From Treponema sp. (GTDB lineage: Bacteria; Spirochaetota; Spirochaetia; Treponematales; Treponemataceae): a stretch of DNA of 64,000 bases. Each line of letters opens with the position of its first letter. The first letter of the stretch is position 1. A program made the position numbers and the translations under genes. Shown piece by piece: positions 53,942-63,904 of this stretch. Under the pieces are notes generated by a model. It saw nothing but the letters and a program-made list of their open reading frames with translations, did no database searches and had not been told where the DNA came from. The stretch is taken from NCBI GenBank assembly GCA_002749205.1, contig PDOP01000043.1, positions 19,075 through 83,074 of the forward strand, read 5' to 3'.

Positions 53942-55740
53942 CAAATATTGCGATTGATAATGCAATTGCTCGTTTACTTGTATATGCAGGCAAGGATAAA
54001 ATGATAACTTGGGACGAATTTGCCGATTTGATTCCAACACATATTTTTACTACAGATGAGCTTACTACAGTATTAGATATGCTTGAAATGGAAAACATTC
54101 AATTTGTTGAAGATTCACTTGACTATGATGTTTCCAACAGCAGAATTAAAAATGTAAATGATTACTTAGAATCACATAAACCATCGCAGAAAGAAAATAA
54201 TGATACAACAGACTCAAAGACCACGGAAGAAAGACGCGTTGTTAAAACAGCGAAAAATGTTAGTATCGATGATCCTATTAAGTTGTATCTCCGTGAAATA
54301 GGAAAAGAGGAGCTGCTGACTGCAGAGCAGGAAGTTGAGCTTTCAAAGCAAATCGAAAATGGACAGAATATCATCAAAGAAGTTGTAAAAAATTCAGGGA
54401 TTGTAATAATTGAATTCTTCACTTTAAGCCAAAAAGCCTTTAGTAGAACAGATCCGGCGGAAAGTAATAAAACAAGAAAAGAGCTTAATGATGAAATGGC
54501 TGAAAAAAAGCGCTTAAAACAAGCATACGGAGAACAGTTAAAGCAATTGTATCCTGATATGAAAAATTATCTGTCATTAAAAAAGCAATTTTATGACAGA
54601 GAGAATATTGAAAGCTTTCTGAGTGAACCCAAGATTAAAACACTCAGAAAAAAACTCTTAAACAATTTGGCCAAAATAGAGCTGCAACCTGAAGAAATTG
54701 AATTGTGGTCTAATAAATTCATTGATTCTGCCAAGCTGATTGAAGAGTATAGAAATAAGCAAGAAAGGCAGGAAAGGTTGCTCGGTATAAAAGATTATGC
54801 GGATTTACGCAAATTAGGTAAGCATTTAGCTATACCGAGAGAGAGAGAAAAACTGGAAAAAAGATTATACATGAGCGCCAGTGAAATCAGAGAAAGCTAT
54901 ACACAAATTCAGTCGTACATCAGAGAAATAAGAAAAATAGAGTATTATTTTGAATCGGATGTGGACGGTATAATCAGTTTATGCGAAGAAATACAACGCG
55001 GACATAAGATGTTAAAAAAAGCTAAAGATCAACTGATAAATGCTAATTTGAGATTAGTTGTCTCTTTGGCAAAAAAATATGTAAATCGTGGATTGCAGCT
55101 TTTTGATTTGGTGCAGGAAGGGAATATAGGTTTAATCAAGGCTATTGAAAAATTTGAATACAGAAAAGGATTCAAATTTTCAACTTATGCTACATGGTGG
55201 ATTCGTCAGGCTATTACCCGCTCAATTTCAGATCAAGCCAGAACAATTCGTGTTCCCGTTCACATGATAGAGCAGATTAACAAAGTTTCGCGAGAATCCC
55301 GTCAGATGATGCAAAAACTGGGGAGGGAGCCTACAAACGAAGAAATCGCTACACAATTGGGTTGGACTGTTGATAAAGTAAAACTGGTGAAAAATGTAGC
55401 TCGTGATCCAATATCACTTGAAACACCCATAAACGAAGAAGAAGATTCGTTCTTGGGTGATTACATAGAAGATAAAAGTGCTGAAGATCCGTACAGCAAA
55501 ACGGAGCACCGTTTATTGCAAGAACAACTGGAAACAGTGTTGGCAACTTTACCTGCAAGAGAACAAGATGTCTTAAAAATGCGTTTTGGGCTGGATGGGG
55601 GATATCAGCTGACTCTGGAAGAAGTTGGTTTGTATTTTGATGTTACTCGAGAAAGAATAAGACAAATTGAAGCAAAAGCTCTTAGAAGATTGAGACATCC
55701 AAAAAGAAGTATAAAACTTAAAGACCATCTAAATAGCTAA
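53938..55740 (+). CDS. rpoD: Primary sigma factor RpoD (sigma-70)
   Basis: Housekeeping sigma factor, 600 aa. Region 1.1 at the N-terminus; region 1.2 [18 protein letters not shown]; a charged non-conserved region (about 160-330); region 2 [40 protein letters not shown] and [15 protein letters not shown]; region 3 [11 protein letters not shown]; region 4.2 [20 protein letters not shown]. Standard regions 2.4/4.2 agree with the TTGACA/TATAAT promoters found in the window. Coupled to dnaG by ATGA. Confidence 0.97.
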   Translation: MTNIAIDNAIARLLVYAGKDKMITWDEFADLIPTHIFTTDELTTVLDMLEMENIQFVEDSLDYDVSNSRIKNVNDYLESHKPSQKENNDTTDSKTTEERRVVKTAKNVSIDDPIKLYLREIGKEELLTAEQEVELSKQIENGQNIIKEVVKNSGIVIIEFFTLSQKAFSRTDPAESNKTRKELNDEMAEKKRLKQAYGEQLKQLYPDMKNYLSLKKQFYDRENIESFLSEPKIKTLRKKLLNNLAKIELQPEEIELWSNKFIDSAKLIEEYRNKQERQERLLGIKDYADLRKLGKHLAIPREREKLEKRLYMSASEIRESYTQIQSYIREIRKIEYYFESDVDGIISLCEEIQRGHKMLKKAKDQLINANLRLVVSLAKKYVNRGLQLFDLVQEGNIGLIKAIEKFEYRKGFKFSTYATWWIRQAITRSISDQARTIRVPVHMIEQINKVSRESRQMMQKLGREPTNEEIATQLGWTVDKVKLVKNVARDPISLETPINEEEDSFLGDYIEDKSAEDPYSKTEHRLLQEQLETVLATLPAREQDVLKMRFGLDGGYQLTLEEVGLYFDVTRERIRQIEAKALRRLRHPKRSIKLKDHLNS

Positions 55741-55750
55741 GGAGAGAATT

Positions 55751-56542
55751 ATGGTTATGAATGAATTATTTGAAAAACTTAGAATACTGCAAGATGTACT
55801 GTCAAGAAAAAATGAAGTAGAAAATCAAATTACGGAAGTACCAAAGCAGCTGAGCAATCAGGAAGAACTACTGTCAAAACGAAAAACCAGTTATGTAGAA
55901 AAAAACAGCAAATATGAAGATATGCGTGGAAATATTAACCGCTTAAAAGCAGATTTATTTGAAATTGAAAGCAAAAGAGAAAATGCAGAAAAAGGCATGG
56001 ATAGTGTTGATACGCAACGAGAGTATGAAATTCTTGAAAAGGAAATAAATGATGCGATTGCAGAAGAAAACAATGTCCGAAAACAAATTCAAAAACAGAT
56101 GGATGATTTTAAGGCACTTGATGACGAAATAAAACGAGAGGAAGACTTTATCGCTCAAAGTGAAAATGATTTGTTGGAAAGTAAGAAAAAAACAAATAAA
56201 GAGATAGATAACCTTAAATCCGAATTAAAAGAGCTGGAAGCTGAAGAATTAAAAATTTCGGAAGGACTTCAAGATGAAACCCTTTTTAAATTTGAGCGTA
56301 TTATAAAAAACAAGCAAGGTAAGGGAATCGTTTCGGTAAAAGGCAATGTCTGTACGGGTTGTCATATGATTCTGCCTGCACAGTTTGCAAATGAAGTTCA
56401 AAACGGTACTGATTTAAAATACTGCCCGTATTGCAGTAGGGTGTTGTTTTATGAGCAACATGAAATTTCAGATGAAGAAAATGAAGCAGCATTTGATGAC
56501 GCAAATATAGGAGGTTTAGTAGACTTAGATATTTCTAATTAA
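55751..56542 (+). CDS. Coiled-coil protein with C4 zinc ribbon
   Basis: 263 aa. A long antiparallel-type coiled coil occupies about 1-185, and the C-terminus has a zinc ribbon, GNVCTGCHMILPAQFANEV followed by KYCPYCSRVLFYE, as in the CT398/C4-type zinc-ribbon family. In other bacteria, family members have been linked to flagellar or transcription partners; the role here is unknown. Starts 10 bp after rpoD with GGAGAG as ribosome-binding site. rnpB begins 13 bp after its stop. Confidence 0.85.
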   Translation: MVMNELFEKLRILQDVLSRKNEVENQITEVPKQLSNQEELLSKRKTSYVEKNSKYEDMRGNINRLKADLFEIESKRENAEKGMDSVDTQREYEILEKEINDAIAEENNVRKQIQKQMDDFKALDDEIKREEDFIAQSENDLLESKKKTNKEIDNLKSELKELEAEELKISEGLQDETLFKFERIIKNKQGKGIVSVKGNVCTGCHMILPAQFANEVQNGTDLKYCPYCSRVLFYEQHEISDEENEAAFDDANIGGLVDLDISN

Positions 56543-56555
56543 CAGGTTAAAATAA

Positions 56556-56903
56556 GGGGGCTGAGGGAGTCGCTGTTTAAATTATTTATGCAGAGGAAAG
56601 TCCGGGCTTCGTCGGAAAAATGCCGGTTAATAACCGGGGAATAAAAAGTAGTATTTTTATTTACAGCTTAGCGCAACAGAAAATAAACCGCCATTCAGTG
56701 GTAAGGGTGAAATGGTAGGGGTAAGAGCCCACCGCATTTTAGGTAACTAAAATGGCAGTGTAAGCCTCATTTGAAGCAAGACCGAGCAGTAAAGAATATC
56801 CGATTCTATAATTTACGGGTTGGTCGCAATAGATTTACCGGGAAACGGGTAAACAAGATAGATGGCTCCGGTATAAAATACAGAACCCGGCTTATCAGTC
56901 TCC
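56556..56903 (+). ncRNA. rnpB: RNase P RNA
   Basis: Catalytic RNA that matures tRNA 5' ends; bacterial type A layout. P1 is formed by GGGGGCTGA (56556-56564) with TCAGTCTCC (56895-56903). Universal elements present: GAGGAAAGTCCGGGCT (CR I), GGTGAAATGGTAGGGGTAAG, AGCCCACCG, GAAACGGGTAAAC-like sequence and ACAGAACCCGGCTTA (CR V). The L15 loop (GGGTTGGTCGCAATAGA) is near the middle. No promoter of its own is seen, so it may be co-transcribed from the upstream gene and processed. A T-rich stretch follows P1. Confidence 0.95.
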
Positions 56904-56916
56904 TTTTTATATTTTA
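56903..56916 (+). terminator. T-rich end of rnpB
   Basis: CTTTTTATATTTT directly after the closing P1 helix can serve as the terminator tract, with P1 as the stem. Confidence 0.5.
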
Positions 56917-56974
56917 CAATGCCGGAAAGCATTAGGCTTTTAACCAGCCGGTAAAGCTATTGCTTTTATGTTAT

Positions 56975-57170
56975 AATCGTTGCCGAGCGAAAACGATTGT
57001 AACGATTTGAGCCGAGCTTTTGCAAAAGTCGGCTCAAAGATCCATTTTGCACACTATTTGTGTGCAAAATTAGCCGTAGCGAAAGCGAAGTCGTGGAATG
57101 AGTGTTTTTTGAATTGCGTAAAACAGGCAAACCGGTTACTGTAATTAAAAATCGCAATTCAAAAATTCGC
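56975..57170 (+). repeat. Family 3 folded repeat, copy 2
   Basis: CGATTGTA, P1 ACGAT / GTCGT, P2 TGAGCCGA / TCGGCTCA, GATCCATTTTGCACAC / GTGTGCAAAAT (P3), TTAGCCGT, AGC-GAAA-GCG (GNRA), GGAATGAG. The terminal hairpin TTTTTGAATTGCG / CGCAATTCAAAAA encloses a long loop. Every stem differs from copy 1 but stays paired. Confidence 0.78.
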
Positions 57171-57220
57171 CATAATGAATTTGATTTTTACAGGAATATT
57201 TTAGTTTAAGGACAGCCATT

Positions 57221-58141
57221 ATGAAACGAAAAAATATTTTTTTTAAAAACAGTAAACACGCTTTTAGAATTTCGTTAATCATTTTTATATTCACTGTTTT
57301 AGTTTTGAGTGTTTTTCTTTTTTTGAGATACCGAAAAAAACATTCAAGTTTACCTTCCCCAAATGAGATTGCCGATATGTGGAATGAACAAAGGTACGCA
57401 GATGTTTATGATGCGTCCGCACAAATTTTGGCTAAAGAGCCTTTGAATGCGGAAATTCTGGCAATACACGGGTTTTCATCTTATTATCTTTTTTCAGAGG
57501 AAACCGATAAGTCTTTGGGTTATACATATCTTTCGGATTGTATTGCCTCTTTGCGGAAGGCTTTGATTTATGTGCCGGAAAAAGAAAAACAAAGAATATC
57601 ATATATACTTGGAAAAGCATATTACCACAAGGGGTATTTTTATTCTAACCTTGCATTAAAATATCTTGATATAGCATATGAGGGCGATGAAAAATTTGAT
57701 GACTTGCCCGAATTTAGAGGCATGTCAGCATCATTGTTAAAATTACCTCAAAAGGCTATATCAGCTTTTACGGAAGCCCTGGAGGATAACCCATCGGATT
57801 TGGTTTTGTTTGCATTAGCTCAAAACTACTTGGCAATTAACGATACTAGCAATGCAAAGATGTATTTATCGGAAACGATAAAGAAGACAGAGGATATTTT
57901 ACTTGAAATTGATGCAAGATATTTATTGGGTACTATTTTCATAGATGAAGGCGATATAAAAAAAGCCGAGCAGGAGTATTTAGCAATACTTGACAAAAAT
58001 GCTAATTCCGCAAATGCATACTATGGATTAGGTTTGATATATGAAATCAAAGGGGATTTAGTAAAAGCAAGAGCCAAATGGAGAAAGGCTTTAAAAATTG
58101 ATCCTCTGCATGCAGATACACGAATGAAATTAAAGCTATAA
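57221..58141 (+). CDS. Membrane-anchored TPR protein
   Basis: 306 aa. One N-terminal helix (ISLIIFIFTVLVLSVFLFL) anchors it, and the rest faces the periplasm as tetratricopeptide repeats (about six; LPQKAISAFTEALEDNPSDL and GDIKKAEQEYLAILDKNANS are clear). TPRs act as protein-binding scaffolds. It lies 21 bp upstream of mreB, so a role with the elongation machinery is plausible (inference). The start is ATG with AAGGACAG upstream. Confidence 0.88.
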   Translation: MKRKNIFFKNSKHAFRISLIIFIFTVLVLSVFLFLRYRKKHSSLPSPNEIADMWNEQRYADVYDASAQILAKEPLNAEILAIHGFSSYYLFSEETDKSLGYTYLSDCIASLRKALIYVPEKEKQRISYILGKAYYHKGYFYSNLALKYLDIAYEGDEKFDDLPEFRGMSASLLKLPQKAISAFTEALEDNPSDLVLFALAQNYLAINDTSNAKMYLSETIKKTEDILLEIDARYLLGTIFIDEGDIKKAEQEYLAILDKNANSANAYYGLGLIYEIKGDLVKARAKWRKALKIDPLHADTRMKLKL

Positions 58142-58162
58142 TGATCTAAAATAGGGGGCAAA

Positions 58163-59197
58163 ATGGGCTTTTTTAGTAAATTTTCAACTGATATTGGAAT
58201 TGATTTGGGAACGTGTAATACGCTTATATACGTTCATGGAAAAGGAATTGTGGTAAATGAGCCTTCGGTTGTTGCAGTGGAAAAAGGCACAAACAGGGTT
58301 GTGGCCGTTGGTGAAGATGCAAAACGAATGCTATGGAAAACACCCGGAAATATTATGGCGATACGCCCTTTAAAAGACGGTGTCATCGCAGACATGGAAA
58401 CAACCGAAAAAATGATTCGCTACTTTATATCCAAAATATTACCCAGACACAGGTTAATAAAACCTAGAATGGTTATAGGTATTCCCAGTTGTATAACAGA
58501 TGTTGAAAGACGAGCCGTAAATGACAGTGCATTAAAAGCCGGTGCAGGTGCTGTTGAAGTTATTGAAGAGTCAAAAGCGGCTGCAATAGGAGCGAATATT
58601 CCTATCCACGAGCCGGCAGGAAATATGATTTGCGATATAGGTGGAGGTACGACAGAAGTTTCTGTTATTTCACTCGGTGATATGGTTGTAACAAATGCTA
58701 TAAGAGTTGGTGGTGATGAGTTTGACCAAGCTATAGTTAAACATGTTCGCTCGGTTGATAATTTAATCATAGGTGAACAGATGGCTGAAAGAGTGAAGAT
58801 AAGTATAGGTAATGCGGCTCCTGAAAAGAATATTGAAAAGGTGGAAATAAAAGGAACAGATGCTATTACAGGTCTGCCTCGCAGATTAGAAATTGACTCG
58901 GTAGAAGTTCGTGAAGCTCTAAAAGAGCCTGTAAATCAAATTGTTGAAGAAATAAAAAGAACATTGGCACAAACACCACCTGAGCTGACTGCGGATATTG
59001 TTGAGCGCGGTATAGTTATGACAGGAGGGGGGGCTTTATTAAAAGGTTTACAAACACTTATTTCACAAGAAACTAGAGTTCCTGTAATATTAGCGGAAAA
59101 ACCTCTTGAATGTGTGGCTATAGGGGCAGGACAGTATTATGATGTAAACAAACGAATGAATATCAGTAGAAGTCTGTACGATAGTTTGAACAATTAG
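58163..59197 (+). CDS. mreB: Rod-shape determining protein MreB
   Basis: Actin-like cytoskeletal ATPase, 344 aa, normal length. Phosphate-1 loop [14 protein letters not shown], phosphate-2 [14 protein letters not shown] and the adenosine motif [14 protein letters not shown]. It forms membrane-associated filaments that guide elongation together with MreC, MreD, PBP2 and RodA, all encoded next in order. RBS GGGGGC precedes ATG. Confidence 0.97.
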   Translation: MGFFSKFSTDIGIDLGTCNTLIYVHGKGIVVNEPSVVAVEKGTNRVVAVGEDAKRMLWKTPGNIMAIRPLKDGVIADMETTEKMIRYFISKILPRHRLIKPRMVIGIPSCITDVERRAVNDSALKAGAGAVEVIEESKAAAIGANIPIHEPAGNMICDIGGGTTEVSVISLGDMVVTNAIRVGGDEFDQAIVKHVRSVDNLIIGEQMAERVKISIGNAAPEKNIEKVEIKGTDAITGLPRRLEIDSVEVREALKEPVNQIVEEIKRTLAQTPPELTADIVERGIVMTGGGALLKGLQTLISQETRVPVILAEKPLECVAIGAGQYYDVNKRMNISRSLYDSLNN

Positions 59198-59200
59198 TAT

Positions 59201-60061
59201 ATGAAAAAGCCGAGTTTAAAATTCAAACTTGATGTTTTCCTCTTAATTATATTTCTCTTGATTTCCTCAGGATTAATGTTTTTTTCCGGCGGTGGATTTT
59301 TTTTGAATTTTAAGAGAGTCGGGTTTTCGTTCATATCGGAAACCGAATCAGCTGTTTACTCTGCTTCGTCATTCATTGGTGAAACAATAGCATCAGTTAG
59401 AGAGCTTGCAGAAATAAAACAAAAATACAAAGAAGCTGTGCAGAAACTTGCTGATTATGAATTAATTCAGAGAAATAATGCAAATATGCTAAAAGAAAAT
59501 AAGCAGCTGAAATCATTGCTCGGATTTTCAAAGCAAATATCAATTAAAAACATACCTGCAGAAATTATTGGATTTGACCCAAATCATCTGTACTCGGGAA
59601 TACTGGTCAACAGAGGGATAAAACAGGGAGTTAGAAAAAATATGCCCGTAGTCGCTTTTCAAAATTCAGACATGGGTTTAGTAGGAAAAGTAGTTGAAGT
59701 CAGTCGTAACACATCACTAATAATTCCAATATATGACTACCAATGCTCTGTGGCCGGTAAGATTGAATTAAGCCGTCATAAAGGTATTGTTACAGGTGCA
59801 GGCAGAGACGACAAGCCACTGACAATGAAATACATAAAAAAGCGAGCCCAAAGTGAAATAAAAATTGGCGATAAGATTGTAACATCAGGATTTGATGACA
59901 GTTCTATTTTTCCAAAAAATATTTCAATCGGAACTATAGCAAAAATAATCATACGCAACTATGAAACATCTTTAGAGCTCAAAGTAGACCCTGTTATCGA
60001 TTTTTCTAAACTGGAGTATGTTTTTATACTGGATACTACCAATACAGGACAGACAGAATGA
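59201..60061 (+). CDS. mreC: Rod-shape determining protein MreC
   Basis: 286 aa. Membrane helix (LDVFLLIIFLLISSGLMFF), coiled coil (about 70-105, EIKQKYKEAVQKLADYEL), then a beta domain with NRGIKQGVRKNMPVV and GDKIVTSGFDDSSIFPKNIS, diagnostic of MreC. Periplasmic partner of MreB/PBP2. Starts 3 bp after mreB and overlaps mreD by 4 bp. Confidence 0.95.
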   Translation: MKKPSLKFKLDVFLLIIFLLISSGLMFFSGGGFFLNFKRVGFSFISETESAVYSASSFIGETIASVRELAEIKQKYKEAVQKLADYELIQRNNANMLKENKQLKSLLGFSKQISIKNIPAEIIGFDPNHLYSGILVNRGIKQGVRKNMPVVAFQNSDMGLVGKVVEVSRNTSLIIPIYDYQCSVAGKIELSRHKGIVTGAGRDDKPLTMKYIKKRAQSEIKIGDKIVTSGFDDSSIFPKNISIGTIAKIIIRNYETSLELKVDPVIDFSKLEYVFILDTTNTGQTE

Positions 60062-60555
60062 AAAAGGTTATTTTTTGGACATCACTTATTGCATTATTCT
60101 TTTGCTTATTTGAAACAGCTATATTGTCTCACATACAGATTTTTACTGCGTGGCCTGAATTTATACTGATATTAGTTATATACATTGCAATCCACAATGG
60201 CACGGCTATTGGTACAAGTTGCGGTTTTATATCGGGTCTATTGCTGGATTTAATGTCCCTTTCGCCTATTGGCTTGCATTCTTTTTTATTCACTTTAATT
60301 GGATATATTATAGGTATACTACACAGGAAATATAACTTAAATAAAATTATTATACCGGCTACCCTAACTTTAATATCAATTGGATTGAAGGTGTTAATCG
60401 TATTTGTACTCTCAATTTTTGGCAAAAATATAATTATATATGATATTTCAAAATGGCAATTTTGGATGCAAACAGGGGTAACAGTAATATTTGCACCTAT
60501 AGAATTCGCTATATTAAATTTATTTTTAACAGCCTTAAAAGCAGAGGAATTTTAA
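60058..60555 (+). CDS. mreD: Rod-shape determining protein MreD
   Basis: 165 aa, five predicted membrane helices. WPEFILILVIYIAIHNG, GFISGLLLDLMSLSPIG and GYIIGILHRK are typical of MreD. It couples MreC to the synthesis complex. ATGA overlap with mreC. Confidence 0.93.
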   Translation: MKKVIFWTSLIALFFCLFETAILSHIQIFTAWPEFILILVIYIAIHNGTAIGTSCGFISGLLLDLMSLSPIGLHSFLFTLIGYIIGILHRKYNLNKIIIPATLTLISIGLKVLIVFVLSIFGKNIIIYDISKWQFWMQTGVTVIFAPIEFAILNLFLTALKAEEF

Positions 60556-60557
60556 TT

Positions 60558-62423
60558 ATGTTTGATCCTAAAATTGATGCAAACAGGCGACTTAAAATTT
60601 TCAACAAAATATTAATTGTAATTATGTTGCTGTTTACAGCAAGATTGTTTTCCATACAAATTTTGCAAGGTGAACAATTTCAAAGTCAAACCGAAAACAA
60701 TTCTCAGCAGGTAAAAATTATTCCGGCACAAAGAGGCGAGATATTCGACAGGCATTATGATTTACCAATGGTATTTAATATAGATTCCTTCGCAGTAAAT
60801 ATTACCCCAGGTGAAATAGAAAAAAAAGAATTCCCAACAGTAATAGCAAGGCTCGCAAATATTTTACAAATACCTTTACATGATATTGAAAAAAAATTAC
60901 CTGCAAAAATACGAAAATCGTTTAGAATTATAGAAGTAAAATCAAGCGTACCATACGAAACAATAGTTAAAATAGCAGAAAATATTGACAGCCTGCCCGG
61001 TGTTTCTTGGCGCTCAAAACCCATCAGAAGCTATGTAGAAACAGGATCGTTTGCACATATTATAGGCTATGTCGGCGACATTACAAGTGACGAGCTAAAA
61101 AGCTACTACAATAAAGGATATACCTCTAATAGCATAATCGGAAAAATAGGAATAGAAAAACAATACGATGAAATACTAAAAGGAAAAACCGGTAAAGAGT
61201 TTAGAACTGTCGATGTAAAAGGAAAGCGCATAGATGATACCGTAAAAATTATACCGGCAGAACCGGGTAAAGACCTTATACTGACAATCGACAGAAATAT
61301 TCAAAAACTAGCAGAAAAAGCCTTGGGACCTAGAATAGGGGCAGCCGTTGTTTTAAAGCCCTCCAACGGAGAAGTCTTGGCACTTGTTTCATATCCCGCA
61401 TATAACCAAAATATTTTTGTGCAAGAAAAGCTATCCCAACAATATGTCAAGCTAATAAAAGATAAAACAAATCCTCTTCTAAACAGATCCATTGCCGCAA
61501 AATACCCGCCGGCATCTACATTTAAGGTTATAATGACTGCGGCAATATTAAACGAGAAGGCTTTCCCTGCTGAAAAAAAGGTGCATTGCCCCGGTGAAAT
61601 AACATACGGTAGAAGGACCTTTAGATGCCATATACGAAAGCCCGGACACGGGTACTTAAATCTTGAACAAGCCCTTGCAAAATCATGTGATATATACTTT
61701 TGGAATGTTTGCCGTGATTATCTTGGCATAGAAAAAATAATCGAATACGCGGAAATGTTCGGACTCGGACAATCTGCCCAAATTGATTTACCCACACAAT
61801 CAAAAGGTAGAGTTCCTAATCCTGTATGGAAAGAGCGTAAATTTCATGAAAAGTGGCTTGCAGGTGATACAATGAATATGTCAATTGGACAGGGATTTAC
61901 CGAAGTTTCACCGCTGCAAGTAGCGAATATGGTGGCAATGGTTGTAAACGATGGTATTATATATAAACCACATGTCTTAAAAGAAATCATTGACCCCGAC
62001 ACCGGCGAAATTATCGAAACAATTAAGCCGGAAGTACTTCACAAAGCCGATATACCGGCATCGGTATTCGCTAAAACCCGTCAAGCTATGTATGCGGTTA
62101 CTACACAAGGAGAGGCAAGATACCCTATGAACAATCCGTATATAAAACTTGCCGGAAAAACAGGAACCGCAGAAATTGGAAGAAATCAAGACAGATGGCA
62201 CTCATGGATGGTAGCCTACGGTCCTTATGGGGCAAAACCTGAAGATACAATCGTGGTCGCTGTAATCGTAGAAGCCGTAAACGAATGGGAATGGTGGGCA
62301 CCGTACTGTGCAAACATTATTTTACAGGGAGCGTTAAAAAACCAGACCTTTGATGAAGCAGTAACTGCATTGGGCTTTGACAACCTAAAACAAATAAGAA
62401 GAATTAGAGAGCAAAATGAATAG
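60558..62423 (+). CDS. mrdA: Penicillin-binding protein 2 (elongation transpeptidase)
   Basis: Class B PBP that cross-links peptidoglycan during elongation, 621 aa from MFDPKIDANR. This start has AGAGGA upstream and lies 2 bp after mreD; the track start 35 codons earlier is inside mreD. Membrane helix about 18-35; PBP dimerisation domain with IPAQRGEIFDRH; transpeptidase motifs SxxK (PPASTFKV), SxN-type SCD (LAKSCDIYFW) and KTGTAEIG. Beta-lactam target. Overlaps rodA by 8 bp. Confidence 0.95.
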   Translation: MFDPKIDANRRLKIFNKILIVIMLLFTARLFSIQILQGEQFQSQTENNSQQVKIIPAQRGEIFDRHYDLPMVFNIDSFAVNITPGEIEKKEFPTVIARLANILQIPLHDIEKKLPAKIRKSFRIIEVKSSVPYETIVKIAENIDSLPGVSWRSKPIRSYVETGSFAHIIGYVGDITSDELKSYYNKGYTSNSIIGKIGIEKQYDEILKGKTGKEFRTVDVKGKRIDDTVKIIPAEPGKDLILTIDRNIQKLAEKALGPRIGAAVVLKPSNGEVLALVSYPAYNQNIFVQEKLSQQYVKLIKDKTNPLLNRSIAAKYPPASTFKVIMTAAILNEKAFPAEKKVHCPGEITYGRRTFRCHIRKPGHGYLNLEQALAKSCDIYFWNVCRDYLGIEKIIEYAEMFGLGQSAQIDLPTQSKGRVPNPVWKERKFHEKWLAGDTMNMSIGQGFTEVSPLQVANMVAMVVNDGIIYKPHVLKEIIDPDTGEIIETIKPEVLHKADIPASVFAKTRQAMYAVTTQGEARYPMNNPYIKLAGKTGTAEIGRNQDRWHSWMVAYGPYGAKPEDTIVVAVIVEAVNEWEWWAPYCANIILQGALKNQTFDEAVTALGFDNLKQIRRIREQNE

Positions 62424-63714
62424 AAACATAAACAACTTTGATTATATATTATTTTTAACAACATTACTCCTGAGTATTATTGGTATTATGTTTATATATT
62501 CATCAGGTATAAATTCGGAAGGAATTCTTACTTCAAATGAATACAAAAAACAAATTGTATGGGCATCTGTCGGTCTAATACTTTTGGTAATCGTTGCATT
62601 GTATGACTATCAAAAAATAAAAGACAGAACATTACTGATTTATATTGGCGGTATCGGACTGTTACTATACACGGTTTTTTTCGGAAAATATTCACACGGC
62701 GCAAGAAGTTGGATAGGAATAGGCGACTTAGGAATACAACCTTCTGAATTCGTAAAAATAGTTTATATACTATACATGGCCTTTTACTTAGATCGCTCCC
62801 AAAATGAAACTCCCTTCAAGCGATTTGTTAAAGCCGGAATTATTTCTTTAATACCGACACTGTTAATTTTAGCGCAACCTGATATGGGGACTGCAACAGT
62901 ATACATACCTATTTTTCTTGTTATGTCATTTCTCGCCGGCATTCCCGTAAAATACATTGCCTTTGTAATTTTAGCTTTACTGGGTACCCTACTTTGCATT
63001 TTATTTCCAATGTGGGAATCTTTAATTGCACACAGAACATCAATTATCTCAAAAATTTTTACCAACACAAGCTATAGTTTAATACTGTTTATAACTTTTT
63101 TCTCCGCAACAGCAGTTTCAATTCTTGGCTATTACCTGTTCAAAAAAAAATATTACTATTGGCTCTCATATACCATGTCGATAATTGCCACTTCAATAGG
63201 AGCAAGCATCGCCGGCTTAAAAGTCCTTAAAGAATATCAGATGATGCGACTGATTGTATTCTTAAACCCTGAAGTAGATGCACTCGGATCCGGTTGGAAC
63301 ATTACACAGTCAATTCTGGCAATCGGCTCCGGCGGACTAAAAGGTCGAGGCTTCTTGGGCGGAACCCAGAGCCACTATAAATTTTTACCCGAACAAAGCA
63401 CCGACTTCATATTCAGCATACTTTCAGAAGAATGGGGCTTTATAGGCGGCCTTGCTGTCTTCGGATTTTACGCCCTCATATTCTTTCGCATAATAGCAAT
63501 ATTAAAACACACCGAAGACATGTACGGCAAACTAATTTGTATAGGCATTCTAACAATGTTCTTTTTTCATTTTGTTGTAAATGTAGGTATGGTAATGGGA
63601 ATAATGCCGGTAATGGGTATCCCTCTTTTACTTCTATCCTACGGCGGCTCATCTTTATGGACATCAATGATAGCAATCGGAATCTTACTTGGAATAAAAT
63701 TACGACAAATTTAA
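62416..63714 (+). CDS. rodA: Rod-shape determining protein RodA (SEDS glycosyltransferase)
   Basis: SEDS-family peptidoglycan polymerase partnered with PBP2, 432 aa, about ten to twelve membrane helices. HGARSWIGIGDLGIQPSEF, LAQPDMGTATVYIPI (with the conserved Asp), LPEQSTDFIFSILSEEWGFI and GIPLLLLSYGGSSLWTSM are SEDS signatures. Longer than E. coli RodA (370) by an insert of about 60 residues with two extra hydrophobic stretches (about 195-255). Confidence 0.95.
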   Translation: MNRNINNFDYILFLTTLLLSIIGIMFIYSSGINSEGILTSNEYKKQIVWASVGLILLVIVALYDYQKIKDRTLLIYIGGIGLLLYTVFFGKYSHGARSWIGIGDLGIQPSEFVKIVYILYMAFYLDRSQNETPFKRFVKAGIISLIPTLLILAQPDMGTATVYIPIFLVMSFLAGIPVKYIAFVILALLGTLLCILFPMWESLIAHRTSIISKIFTNTSYSLILFITFFSATAVSILGYYLFKKKYYYWLSYTMSIIATSIGASIAGLKVLKEYQMMRLIVFLNPEVDALGSGWNITQSILAIGSGGLKGRGFLGGTQSHYKFLPEQSTDFIFSILSEEWGFIGGLAVFGFYALIFFRIIAILKHTEDMYGKLICIGILTMFFFHFVVNVGMVMGIMPVMGIPLLLLSYGGSSLWTSMIAIGILLGIKLRQI

Positions 63715-63846
63715 AGGGGGAGACTCCCCCTCGCTTGCAAAAAATTGCCATGTAAATTATTAAGCTAAAGTTTCCTCTTCCTAACCGTCAGAGAAAACCT
63801 AAAGCCTGAATTTAAACATGGCAATTGTTTTTCCGCTCCCCCCCAC
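63714..63846 (-). repeat. Family 2 folded repeat, copy 3 (reverse)
   Basis: Reverse copy of the 35.6-kb element: GGGGGAGACTCCCCCTCGC, TTGCAAAAAATTGCCATGTAA, a central segment with CCTAACCGTCAGAGAAAACC, then ACATGGCAATTGTTTTTCCGC and a C-run. It begins at the rodA stop, so its GGGGGAGACTCCCCC hairpin may end the operon. Confidence 0.8.
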
Positions 63847-63904
63847 ACTGTAACACATCGTGCAACATAAACCTTATCGATGCACTAACCGGTTTTAAGG
63901 AGGG

